Assembly (NCBI GenBank): GCA_003956705.1
Contig: QZCP01000136.1
Coordinates: 43,255 to 107,254, forward strand
Source of the DNA: Brevipalpus yothersi
Lineage: Eukaryota; Arthropoda; Arachnida; Trombidiformes; Tenuipalpidae
Length of the DNA stretch: 64,000 bases
Direction: 5' to 3'
The notes beneath the pieces were generated by a model, which saw only the letters and a program-made list of their open reading frames with translations, ran no database searches and was not told the DNA's origin. Shown piece after piece: positions 51,071 to 61,759 of the stretch (position 1 is its first letter; each line of letters opens with the position of its first letter). A program made the translations under genes and the position numbers.

Positions 51071-52878
51071 ATCTCTCATTAGTGTTCACTTGTGAGAGTT
51101 GAATTGAAAGGAATTTATTCATTTAAAGAAGGAATCACCACAAACTTTAGGTATTATTGGATACACTTTACCATAATCATGATTTAAACTCTCCTGGCCA
51201 TTTTCGGTTTTGCTGCTTACCGGGAACTTGCTGGCAGCAAAAGGAAGAAGGGAGACAGAAAAACGGAGAGAGTAGTGTTCCATGGAAAGAGAGAAAAATG
51301 TATGCATACACACATTCACATAGAAGAGAGAGAGAGAGAAAACAGATAGACGGAAAGGATTGGATGCCAATTAACTCCGGCTCCAGCAACATCCATCAGC
51401 CACAAGCAAATTTTTGTAATTAATAGGGTGAGAGTCGAATGGTCTGTAATAGTGATAGGGATCGTTATGCAAACCATCCCCAAAAAAGGGTATATTCTGC
51501 AGTGAATATAATACTATCAATTCACCTCATTAACATCGGACATAATATTTCACATGGAATCACACTCAAGCTTAGTTAACTCCATTTTGAGGTTTAGAAA
51601 TTAGAATGTTTCGAGGAAGGTAGAGTGAAAAATAAATGATGAAATAAGAAATGATAATTTTGGATATACTTATGAGCATCAAGCAAATTCACACTCACTT
51701 ACTGTGGAGTTGGTGCATATCTTATAATGGCATCTGAAATGTCCGCTGAAACAGACAAGTAATCGAGCTAACAATGCCAATGCCAATGCCGAGCCAATCT
51801 TGTGTTCAAATCAGTGAGAACATATCGAGCATGAAGAGTGCAGTTCGAGCCACAATCAGGAAGGATATTCTTCAAAATTACAATGACAAATATAATCCAG
51901 TTTCAACATCTATAGTTGAGAAAAGCAGAAGAAAAGAGAACATTTTAAATGAGTATTGTCAACAATGAACATAGAGCTAGCGATTGAGGCTATCAACATT
52001 AGGCTGTTGAGAATCAATTTTTCGAGCATGTTTCATAGTAGTTTAACTATTCTATTATCCACGTTTTCTGTCTCTCGATCTTCACAAGTTGTCTGAATGC
52101 TCAAATAATGGTCTGAGAGAGGCATTCAGTGAGCATCTGAAGTGTTCAATCGAGAGAAGAATCATACACCTAGAGAGAGAGATAGACTTGGGATATTACC
52201 TGGAAGATAGCAATTATACATGTATTTGCGTTGATTGTGTAAACAGCGATCTCAAAAAGATTGTTCTGGAACATCCCACAAGATCAATAATTTGATACAG
52301 AAAACGTAATCATTCAGCAGTGTTTCGATTTCCAAATCAGATGGAGAGATGTGTAACAGGCAAAAGTACATGAAACTAGATCATTTTCCCAATGCAACTT
52401 AGCACAATGATGAACAGAATAGGAAATTCATATCTCCTTTTTTCTCTCTCTCTTATCATCTCGTGATAAAGAGAAGAAGGAGGAAAACAAAAACAGCTGT
52501 TGTCAGGAGCAGGAAATGTAGTATTAAGAAAACTATAAGAAGAGCTGAAATTAGGACCTAGTTCAATGTGAAGTCCAGGGAGAAAAGAGTGGTGAGAAAA
52601 AAAGATGGTAAGAGCAAGTCTGTCGGTGGGAAGAAAGTGCAAAAAAGTTTAAAATTTGATTTCTTGTCTTGAGAAAAAATGAGCAAAATCCATGAGTTAT
52701 CTCATATTGCTTCACTAGTTGAATTCGATGTTCTTTCAGTGCCGAGTACTCAGTACTCAATAGGGAGAGATGTTCTCACCGAGCATAGACTGATCAATAA
52801 GCTTCCAATTAGTAGTTGCATTGATTTTCATTTTGTTACAAAAGAAGATGAATATGTGAAATCGAAAGAATCACTGAT
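51071..52878. other. Interval without a recognisable gene
   Basis: Short plus-strand frames at 51774-51968 and 52089-52295 have balanced composition (for example MKSAVRATIRKDILQNY) and could be exons or mobile-element debris, but neither carries a motif. This is the transition into the mobile-element region. Confidence 0.4.
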
Positions 52879-53155
52879 TTACCTCAGAGGACAATGCCCA
52901 TTCTCTAGAGGAAAAGTGCTCATGCCGACATCTTCTTGAGACCTCCATAACAGATGTAATCAAGTGCGATAAGACCAAAAAAGGAGATAAGAATCCTCTA
53001 GGACCAATACTTCTGGAGATATCGCAGTTTTCTCATTTTGACAGAAAGTCATCGTATCGTGATAAGAGTGGCATCATAAGAATTCTTAAATTCTTCATTG
53101 ACCAGATGAGATAAGCAGCAGTCCATCAACTTTGTTTTGGTGTAAGTTGGTAAAA
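52879..53155 (+). repeat. Dispersed repeat, copy 1 (possible non-LTR retrotransposon 3' region)
   Basis: Shares GGACAATGCCCATTCT..GGAAAA and the following ~200 bp with a copy at 60.8 kb, and its part 52949-53088 matches 54995-55134 in inverted orientation with only 3 mismatches in 140. One frame reads ETSITDVIKCDKTKKGDKN and ILLEISQFSHFDRKSS, the kind of C-terminal tail seen in LINE polyproteins, but there is no RT motif here. The tail GATAAGC..CAGTCCAT resembles other copies. Confidence 0.6.
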
Positions 53156-53424
53156 AATCAAGAAATTCATATAGATTCATCAACGGTCACACATGTGAAC
53201 TCACCATTGCTAGGACCCAGAAATTATCGTCGAAGTGGAATCAAATAAAAAAACAGGATGATCAAAATCCTCAGAATGAACTGGATGATAATATTAAATG
53301 AATAGAAAATTCCGTTTCTTCTCATTCATGGTCCTAGAACCCTCAATATTTAGCTCTCACTCAATTAAGAGTTGACTTTTTAGGCGAGTGTTCTTGAATA
53401 AACATCCCAAAAACTATCGAAGTC

Positions 53425-53830
53425 CAGAAGCCTCTTTTATTTCGAGTGGAACTGTTCTATCCTCATGCGAGGAATACAAAATGGCAAGTGTTCGTGTTGA
53501 TGAATCCTGCAGTGGAAGGAATTGAGCAAGTAGTTGCATGGTATTGTATGTGCAAGAGTGATCTCCGTACTGTAAACCCTTGCTAACATGCCTTTGTAGC
53601 AGTGATGATGAGTGATAGATTTGAGGATGACGTAGCAAACAAGAGACTCGGTGATATGCTCCCCAGTGGAGATGAGTCAGATAGCGGCCTGAATAGTGAC
53701 AGTTGAGTGACAGTGACATTTCACTGATAGTGACATTCCAATGGTAAAGACACTTTGTGTTTAAGAGGGGCTAGACTTGGATACTATGGTGATAATTAGT
53801 CTGCCCCTAGGTCGGATAAAATCCATATTG
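53425..53830 (+). pseudogene. Degenerate C-terminal end of a DDE-SWIM element, copy 1
   Basis: Plus-strand relic homologous to the minus-strand SWIM exon at 61.9-62.2 kb and its 3' flank to about 61760. It keeps NTKWQVFVLMNPAVEG and the zinc ligand region WYCMCKSDLRTVNPC, but the codon after that Cys is a stop (TAA). Homology continues past the stop codon through GGGGCTAGACT and GTGATAAT to about 53820, marking the 3' part of the mobile element. Confidence 0.8.
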
Positions 53831-53921
53831 ACGTGTTTTGTAGGTGGATCATTCAAGAAAGCTATGAAATGTCAGTCTATCATTGAGCTAGCTGATATTA
53901 GTTCGAATAGAGAATGAATAC

Positions 53922-54482
53922 ATGACGATATCCTCAGGTTGTATGTTGAATGTTTTTACATTGATATTCTTCAGTTCCATACTGTGGAGACCAGATAATT
54001 TTCATGGACGAGGAAGCTCGAGCCATAGATGGCGATACAACCAGAACCAAAGCGAATTTCAGAGTAAAAAGCAAAGAAAAAGATTGATTGAGAAATCTTG
54101 CCACTCAGAGAGGCTTGAAAACCATCCTCCAACCTCTAGCGTGAATTCGAAGGACACCAGAGAGTTGAACAAGCTCCCCTCATGGAAACTAACAAGAGTT
54201 CCCAGATCTTTGGAAGATATCTTGGCTTTTCCCGACAAAAAGGGTAGATCCATGAGAGAGGGGATACAGAGGGAGCTGCTAAAAAGAGGGAAGAGTCTCA
54301 GGCTGAGAAAGCCAAAGGTATCTGTCGGACCGAGTTTGGCTAGGAGGCTCAGACTTCCATTAGAACTGAGGGGGGGAAGAAGCCCCCTTAGCAGAAAAGT
54401 GGGCTTCAGCTCATTTATGATGAAGGCTTCCGATCCATATATCCATGAATTTCGGGGAGTGGAGGCAAGGATAGCCACCTGA
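53922..54482 (+). CDS. Unidentified basic protein within the mobile-element region
   Basis: 186-codon frame, rich in Arg, Lys and Ser (for example RELLKRGKSLRLRKPK), with a hydrophobic start that looks like a signal/anchor. No domain recognised. Its surroundings (repeat copies on both sides, capsid-like fragment at 55.1 kb) suggest it belongs to a mobile element; Arg-rich packaging or minor capsid proteins of Polinton-type elements are one possibility. Its codons are undisturbed. Confidence 0.35.
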   Translation: MTISSGCMLNVFTLIFFSSILWRPDNFHGRGSSSHRWRYNQNQSEFQSKKQRKRLIEKSCHSERLENHPPTSSVNSKDTRELNKLPSWKLTRVPRSLEDILAFPDKKGRSMREGIQRELLKRGKSLRLRKPKVSVGPSLARRLRLPLELRGGRSPLSRKVGFSSFMMKASDPYIHEFRGVEARIAT

Positions 54483-54679
54483 AAAAACTGTCCGAGTTTT
54501 TTCAACACTCTTAAATATGAGAATCATTGGATTTTGAATCAACTTGCCTGCCCCTCGAAGATGGGAGGGTATAATTCATATAATCTCATCAATTGGATAA
54601 GACATTCGAGCGTTATCACTACCATCGGTTCAAACTCTGTGAGCCAGAAAAATCATTTTCTTAGTTTTAGTTTTTTACT

Positions 54680-55134
54680 TCTCTCCACGAAAACAAAGTT
54701 GATGGACTGCTGCTTATCTTATCTGATCAATGAAGTGTAATATTGAAACGTTATGACCATTCTTGTGTCAGACTTGTTTTCTTGGGGAAACGATTTTCCT
54801 CATTCTTGACTATGTTCCGCCAAAAAATTGCATTTATGGACTGTCTTATCTTATCTAATTTTTGATAAAGGATGTGTTGGTATCACTCACATTCTTGGTC
54901 AGAACTCATTTTTTCATCGGAGGGAAAAGAATTTCTCAACACTTTTCATCAATTTTCGATGCGTGAGTCATAGCTTATTTAATCACACTCTTAATAAGAA
55001 TTCTTATGATGCCACTCTCATCACGATACGATGGCTTTCTGTCAAAATGAGAAAACTGCGATATCTCCAGAAGTATTGGTCCTAGAGGATTCTTATCTCC
55101 TTTTTTGGTCTCATCGCACTTGATTACATCTGTT
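54680..55134 (-). repeat. Dispersed repeat, copy 2 (inverted relative to copy 1)
   Basis: 54995-55134 is the reverse complement of 52949-53088 with 137 of 140 positions identical. Further down, minus-strand GATAAGATAAG followed by CAGTCCAT occurs at about 54855 and again at about 54710, where GCAGCAGTCCATCAACTTTG also matches copy 1 (53113-53132). So several broken 3' ends lie in a row. Confidence 0.65.
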
Positions 55135-55139
55135 AAGGA

Positions 55140-55480
55140 GGTTTTAGAAAAATCTTGGCGTGTGCAGTTTTGGACATTGTCCTTTCGTGTCAATTTGAAA
55201 AAAACCAACGATGGGGAAATAACTGACGATGATTGGAAAAATTTGAAGCCTGTTCCCTATCTCCTCTATAGCATATTCAAACAGGTTGATGTTGAAATAA
55301 ATGCAACAAGTATAATTGCTACACCTCAAAATTACGCCTATTGTGCATAATTCGATTCGTTCTGTGGTTTTGGGGAGAATGCTAAAAAATCTTACCTAAA
55401 AGCTCCGGATGGAACTACATAAGCAAATATCTTTGCTCCGAAAAGTCGGGCTCCAAAAGATGGGACATCGAATCATTCGA
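55140..55480 (+). pseudogene. Capsid-like fragment, Polinton/Maverick-type (old element copy)
   Basis: A plus-strand frame runs 55140-55434 with two in-frame stops (TAA at 55348-55350 and again near 55432). Short motifs such as YLLYSIFKQVDVEIN, NYAY and FGENAKKSYL resemble the conserved middle of double jelly-roll major capsid proteins of Polinton/Maverick elements and relatives. Flanks do not extend to a full-length protein (family length is several hundred residues). Assignment is from memory of the family pattern and needs a profile search; a family B polymerase relic 4 kb away supports it. Confidence 0.4.
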
Positions 55481-55489
55481 TGAGTTGAG

Positions 55490-56620
55490 TGATTAGGTCA
55501 GTTTTTATTTACCTCTTGAAATTGATTTCGATATTGCCTTACCAGAAGTTGTTAATATGATAGGATGTAAAAAAACTGGCAAGAAAATTGATCTTTTCGA
55601 GTTCACTAGATCGAATCCAGAGGCATTCTATGAACCAGAGTTTTTCCGAATGTTCAGTAAAATATTTCTCATCAATCGAAAGCTAAAGCAATTATTTCGA
55701 AGACGGATAGTATCATCATAATTGGTGTTGATAACGGAAAATATTCGAAAAATATCTGGATCTCTTGGAAGATAAAATAAAATTTATTTGAAATCAAAGT
55801 AAGAGAGTAATGCAGTTGATTGGGTATTTTCTTCTCGCAGCGTTGAATTTCTCTCAGTTCCTAGTCCTGATTATGATAGCAAATTCTGTTGAATGGCAGA
55901 GCTGCATAAATTGTATCGGGAAGATAATCACCGAAATCCACTCCTCTGAGAAACTCGTACGCTCTATCCGTGAAAAGCTCACGCATATATTCCAAGCCTT
56001 GATATTCTTCTACCTCACTATTCTTGAGATTGAGGATTCCACGAAAGTCATAAGCTTTGTCCTCGTATTTCGCAATTTCCTTATCCTCATTGAGATATGA
56101 TTTCTTGAAGAGCTCTCGATATCCATCGAAGGACTTGGTCCGCGTTTTGTGTAGACTTGATCCTCACTCCGAGATAGCTTAGGGGTTGAAACTCTCAATT
56201 TTTTCACTCATCAAGAGAATAGCGAAAGTTTTGAGGAGATGCCTCAGCACACTAAGCTTGACATGCAATTGATAATTCTCAACAGCCAAGAAGATGTACT
56301 CGGATATGGGGAAGAGTTCCAAGGGAGAATTCATCTCAGCATGTGGTACATTCACAGATTGGGATTCAGTCTCAAGCGAATGGAGTTTCACGCTCTTTGA
56401 TGTGATGGTAACTCCCAAACCTTGTATACCATCTTTCGAAAGCCTTGTGTTTTTGCATGTCTAAGCATATTGATCAAGTTTTCGATATCATTGTTATTAA
56501 TGGATGTGCCAAAGTGTTAAGCTATCCTCTCACCACTCGGTTGATCAGGGATTTTATATAAGCATCGGATATTCAGCCTAGGCTTTGTTGCTAGGTCTGG
56601 CTCTTTCTCCATATATGCAT
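55490..56620. other. Broken coding remnants on both strands
   Basis: Plus strand 55510-55700 is open in pieces (EIDFDIALPEVVNMIG, KKTGKKIDLFEFTRSNPEAFY). Minus strand 55890-56560 carries pieces with coding-like composition (EEYQGLEYMRELFTDRAYEF; SINNNDIENLINMLRHAKTQG) interrupted by stops and shifts. None is identified; probably mobile-element genes of the same neighbourhood. Confidence 0.35.
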
Positions 56621-56692
56621 ACAGGTAGAGGCCAAATGATCTAATGGAAAATCATGAGCTCAGAAAGAATCGAAAACATATATGATGATCAT

Positions 56693-57755
56693 TCAAACTT
56701 CAATATTTCCACCCTTAGCATAGTATATTTTGCGACAGCGCTTAGACCAGCTTCGCATTGCACTATTTATCATTTCATGAGGCACTTTTCGAAATTCAGT
56801 CCGGATTGCGTTTTTGAGCTGGTTGAGTGAGGTGATTTTCTGTTTGCTCAATTTTGATTTTAGGTAACCCCAAAGAAAAAAATCGCATGGAGCCGCATCA
56901 GGGCTATTCGGCATCCATCGCAGAGGGGTGATGAAGGCAACTTTCTCGATTTCAGAAAATCGATCGTCTTTCTCGCAGCAGGGAGGGGGCGGAGTCATGG
57001 TGAAAGATACAATTTCTTTGTGAATAAAGTTTTGGTATATCCTCTCTCATGAACGGTTTCAGGACTTCTTCTATGTGATAGTCAGAGTTCATCTTGCAAC
57101 CAGGAGTTATGAAACGCAATTTAGCCTTACCATTGCATGAGATCGCAGCCCACACCATCAGCCCCTTCTATTGATACGTTTTCGTATAATTTCCAGCCTC
57201 ACTGCATTCTTGTTCGCTTGAAAAATACTGAATCGTCGTTTGACCATTATTATCAGCCATATAAAACCATGCTCCATTGCTTCTGATGAATTTTTTGTAT
57301 CTTTCATTTCTCAGACGGAGATACATAGGCCATAATCGTCGATACCTTTTCACCCGACTTGCCTCTGAAATCTGGTGGCCTTTTGGTTTCTTGACCGTTC
57401 TGAGTCCAAATTTCTCTTTATAATGTCTCGGCTGACGTGAAGAAATATTAACTCCACTTCTGATATTGGCCTGAGTCAGTGGATTTTTTTCTTGGAGCTC
57501 TTTTTCCAACAACGTGAGTTGACGTTTGTTGAGAATCGAACGTTGACCTGAATTTTATTTGTTGCTCGAGGCTGAATCTATCCGCTGAGTACCTCTTCTT
57601 ATTCTACCTATCGAACTCTCATTTATCACAAGATTCCACTTTTCCATCTCTTTTTCACCATAGATGAGGACCATTCTTTGTCTAAAAGATACTTGATAGC
57701 ACCCATTTGTTCAGATGAGATTTTATTGGCAGCTATGATCGGAACTTAATCAAAA
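56693..57755 (-). pseudogene. Tc1/mariner-superfamily transposase relic
   Basis: DNA-transposon transposase (cut-and-paste), broken. From the 5' side: an HTH-like region at 57540-57750 with at least one shift, QANIRSGVNISSRQPRHY then FGLRTVKKPKG, first-Asp region WFYMADNNGQTTIQYF, an in-frame TAG at 57168-57166 region, VWAAISCNGK, second catalytic Asp in FHHDSAPS, a frameshift at about 56970, and the third acidic position in NSPDAAPCDFFLWGYLK (an Asp, as in mariner-type DDD elements). At least three lesions, so inactive. No terminal inverted repeats were located. Confidence 0.85.
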
Positions 57756-57778
57756 TAACCATCAGTGTTTATTTAATT

Positions 57779-58195
57779 CTATTGGCTTTTGTTTTCGCGC
57801 TTAAGCGGGACGTGCTCTGATCGAAATCTAATTTCTGCCACATCATTTAGCCCCCTCCAGTAGTTCACAGTAAGTCGACGGGCATCACCTGGTTTGAGGG
57901 ACCGAATATTCCTCCATTCCATCAGACTTACCACTATCGGTTTCCATACCTCTGGAAACGCATCAGTTCCAAGTGGTTGACTGATATATTCGTGCAGTGC
58001 TGATGAAGTTGGCTCTAGTACATCACTCGTGTTTCTGATCCCTGGGTACTTCACTGGCCACTTCAAATATGGTGAAAGTGGTGATGTAGAATCACGAGTC
58101 AAATCCACAATCTCAGCACTATTAATTACAACCACTTTGGATACTGTTGCTTCAGGTTTGGATTCTTGAAGAAGGTGAGGTTGAACGTTGGACAA
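57779..58195 (-). CDS. Unidentified 138-residue open frame
   Basis: Intact minus-strand frame with even composition (EIVDLTRDSTSPLSPYLKWP, WRNIRSLKPGDARRLTVNYW). It lies directly upstream of the mariner relic, same strand, but does not look like a transposase. Probably part of another mobile element; no domain recognised. Confidence 0.4.
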   Translation of the reverse strand: MSNVQPHLLQESKPEATVSKVVVINSAEIVDLTRDSTSPLSPYLKWPVKYPGIRNTSDVLEPTSSALHEYISQPLGTDAFPEVWKPIVVSLMEWRNIRSLKPGDARRLTVNYWRGLNDVAEIRFRSEHVPLKRENKSQ

Positions 58196-59104
58196 TTTAG
58201 AAAAAGATGATGAAAACGATTGTCATGAGAGTTCAAGTTTAGCTAACAAATAACTTGTTCAAATGATTTCTAGATCACTGAGATCTCTCATTTATGAAAG
58301 TCTTCTTCGACTAGCTGAGGAATTAATATTCGATCACCGATCTTCAATTTCATCATATATTCATCTCATAGATCAGAAAACCTCGATTGTCAACTGTAAT
58401 GTGACCAGATGGATTAGAAAAAATTTGTTCACCTGAAAAAGCTGAGGATTTCTCATCTGATGTCATCAGAGACTATTATTTCTCTAATCAAGTAAAACTC
58501 ATCAAAATTGTGAGTATGAACGAGACTTGACTTGATAAGATTTGAATTTTAGAAAAATTCTTGGGCATTTAATCTGGAAGGGTGCCAGGACAATGAAGCC
58601 TTCCAACTGGAATAGTGATAAAAATTTCAGATAACAGTGTTTGCATGGAGGAAATTCACCAGAGATTTTTTCAATTGTGGAACAAATCTCACAACATCAT
58701 CGAGAGTCATTATAAATGCAGAGCTATCTATCTGATCTTGATTGGGGGTTGATCATCGTCATCAGTCTGATTTTCATCGAGAGGAAAATTCAATTATAGT
58801 TCTTATGATCATCTCCTTCTTTACCTCATATTCCAGTGGGATCATTTTTCAATACTAGTTAAAAATAGCTCTTGAAATTGCAAAGCTTTCATAAATGACC
58901 GAAGATATTTCAATGAATCATATTCTTGAATAAAATTATAATTTGGAATGTGAGAATCTTGATTCATTATCATCATGTTTTTCTGACTTATTGGATCTCG
59001 ACGATTTGATGCTAGTTGCAGAGAATAGTTGTTTTTGTGCAGTTTATTTTTCGATTTTTCTCATGATTTTCCATCACATTCCTCCAGATTTCTCGTGAGA
59101 TAAA
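58196..59104. other. No feature seen
   Basis: AT-rich sequence with stops in all frames and no recognisable repeat family. Confidence 0.5.
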
Positions 59105-59886
59105 GTGTTCACAGAAATGAGCAATAACTGGCCTAGTCGTCTGAACAGTAACTCAGTGCCCAACAATACAAATGTCCCTTCTCCTAGTGCTAGTATAGAA
59201 TTTGTGCGCGACTCTGATACCCCAACAATCAACAGGAGAAGTCACTCAATCAACAGAACGGAGACAATACGTAGATGTATAATCAGACATAATCTGTTCC
59301 CCTTTAAAAGTCCGTTTGATGTTGAAATGGATGTGGACAATTTCCACTTGCAGGGGCATCGTTCGTTACCTTTTATGCTCGTTTAGAACTCCTTAAGGAA
59401 ATGAACCAAGTAGAGATCACACGTCCTGGTTCTCTTCTCTACTCTGATACTGATTCGTTGATTAACTATCGCAAGCTATAGGACATTGAGATTATGAGTG
59501 GGGATCAGCTTGGGCAGCTGAAAGATGAAATACTATCCGATTACGGTATGAATGCATTCATGATGGCTTTCGTCACTTTTAGCCCTGAAAATGGAGCATT
59601 CAAAGCCCAACTTCCATCTGAAACAATCAAAACAGTCACTGAAATAAAAGCGATAACGCTGAAAAAAGCATCCTCACAATTGGTAAATTGAGAGCTCATG
59701 CTCGGCGCTGCCAAAAAGTATCCATCTGGTGAAGATGGAGAGCATAGTGCTAAAGTTTCACAATTTCATATGAAATCAGATAGTCATCACAATTTTCAAA
59801 CAAAATATTTCTCAAAGCTTACAGGGTGGTCTCTGAAAAACGTATTGCTTGCACCAATATTACCTTTCTCTATGTTTTTCTATTGA
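59105..59886 (+). pseudogene. Family B DNA polymerase fragment (Polinton/Maverick-like)
   Basis: From 59356 a plus-strand frame encodes FVTFYARLELLKEMN and then the polymerase C motif in LLYSDTDSLINYR (DTDS at 59446-59457), the catalytic Asp pair of family B polymerases. A TAG at 59479-59481 interrupts it; the same frame then continues with GDQLGQLKDEI and KAITLKKASSQ to a stop at 59691, and probably resumes to 59886. The spacing and the GxLGxLxDE motif resemble protein-primed polymerases of Polintons. The 59105-59386 frame just before it (MSNNWPSRLNSNS...) is a different, Asn/Ser-rich N-terminus that overlaps out of frame. The rest of the polymerase (exonuclease, palm A motif) is absent. Confidence 0.65.
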
Positions 59887-60239
59887 ATCGAGCAAGATAT
59901 TCAAGTCTCTAAAAAAATTTCAGCTCAATTCGATATAGATTGGAATTTTTCACTTCTCTCAGAGAAAAGAATAAACTTCTGAGGATCATATTCCTTGCAG
60001 AATATACTCTCTTTTTTAGGAGTGGTTTGCATAACATAACCCCATCACTAATGTCTGTGACTTCTCATGAAGATGAGAATAGTTAAAATGATCATTGAGA
60101 CCTGAAATTGTTTTCAGGTGTGAGATAGAACACAACAAATTTCCTGAACCAGATAAACTTTTACTCCGCTCGAAATATTTGTAAAATTTCGAAACATGCG
60201 CTATAGCTCTATTCTGGTTATCATCAAGATGAAGGATTG

Positions 60240-60770
60240 TTTGTGAATGATCATTGAACTTTGTTATTTCAACAACATAAAAGGCCCTTCGATCACTCGC
60301 TGTTTTCCTGTGTAACCAAACTTGACCATCATTTTATCGCCCGGTTCTAGATGGAGCGATGGTATTTGCTTTTGTTCGGCTTGCTTTTCACGTCCTTTGA
60401 GGATATCTTCCGGTGATTTTTCTTTCTCGAAAATATTCTCAGCATCAATAGCAAACTAATGATCAGCAGAAGAAGCATTGACTTTCCATTCAATTTGAAT
60501 AGAGGTGTACAGCCAAGAGTCACATTATACGGTTGATTTGAATGTCTAATCGCAGCATCAAGAAGATCTTCCCAATATCCGTTAGACTGACCATAAATTC
60601 TGATAAACTGTTTGACATCTTTCATCTTCCATTCAATCAATCCATTTGATGCTGGATGATAGGAAGCGGAATTTTTCAAGCTGATACCATGAGATTCAGC
60701 TCAATTCTTGAACAACTTAGGAGTGAAAGCTGTACCATCATCAGGAAAAATCACCTGTATGCATAGAAAA
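60240..60770 (-). pseudogene. Retroelement integrase fragment (Ty3/gypsy-type)
   Basis: Minus strand. The core has DDGTAFTPKLFKN (second catalytic Asp), an in-frame stop, then SASYHPASNGLIEWKMK with the catalytic Glu, and after a frameshift the C-terminal part PGDKMMVKFGYTGK..GPFMLLK, typical of LTR-retrotransposon integrases. About 175 residues of coding remain; no LTR or RT was found. Polinton integrases are related, so an origin from the nearby Polinton-like element cannot be excluded. Confidence 0.75.
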
Positions 60771-61345
60771 TATTCGAAATCTGAAAGGACAATGCCCATT
60801 CTATACGGGAAAACTGCCCACGCTCAGATTCCGATAAAACTCTTTTATCATATGTTATCGAGTGTGAAAAGACAAAAAAATTAGATTAGAACTCTGTGTA
60901 ACTCTTACTTCCCGAGATAAAGCCATTCTCTTCATTCTCGCTATCTCGAGAACAGGTAGTCATATTGCCATGAGAATGGTATCATTTGAATTCTTATTAG
61001 TGGTGGGCAAAAAAATCGAGAGATCGATTAATCGATTAAATTTTCGGGTGTCGATTCTAAAAATCGATTATTTTTTATCTGCAAAGAATCGATTCCTTTT
61101 CGAAACCGAAAACCAGTGCCCCCTTGGCTAGTTTTGGGGGTGAGATCCATGAAAATCTCTGGTCGGGAAAATTTTTGTGGCCTTTTTCCGTGATAAAAAC
61201 TGTTTTTGATTAATCGATTAAATTTGAGAGGTTAATCGATTGTTCAAAACTTTCGATTAATCGTTTGATTATTTAAAACAAACAATCGCCCAGCCCTTAT
61301 TCTTTTTAAAAATGTGATAAGATAAGAAGTTCACATGGTATTTGA
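60770..61345 (+). repeat. Dispersed repeat, copy 3, split by a hAT-like MITE
   Basis: 60795-60990 matches copy 1 (GGACAATGCCCATTCT and following) with many differences. The match resumes after the inserted element with ATTCTTTTTAAAAATGTGATAAGATAAG, parallel to the copy 1 tail near 53081-53112. Confidence 0.6.
60998..61298. mobile_element. hAT-like MITE
   Basis: 301 bp non-coding insertion. The left end TAGTGGTGGGC and the inverted right end AAGGGCTGGGC are similar short TIRs of the hAT type (…GTGGGCAA). Flanks ATTCTTAT (60990-60997) and ATTCTTTT (61299-61306) look like an 8-bp target-site duplication with one change. The interior contains repeated ATCGATTAATCGATTAA-type palindromes. Confidence 0.65.
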
Positions 61346-61759
61346 AGATGAAAGATGGATTTATTACTTTCTGGAAAAACAAGGTCTGACCCAAGGTGGT
61401 GATAACCTTATCATATCTCTCACAACCGATAAGATAAGACTGCATACAAAAAACGTAGGAGACCCAGGTACAACCTTGGTCAAAAATCAATATCTTTCTC
61501 TCACAAAAAAATCTGGTGGGAGTCCAAAATACTGATAAGATTATTTTATCTCCCATGATTGATAAGATAAGATAGGGTATATTTTATGCGTCCAGTATAA
61601 GGTCAAGGTTGTTTGAGTCTGGGAATACTAATAGTCATGAATGGTTCAGCTATTCAACTCCTCGACCCATATAAGTTTTCTAAGCATCAACTTGAGGAAT
61701 CATTGGATCAATACCAGAGCCCTGTCAGTAATAGCGAGTTGACACCACGTGGAGGTAGA

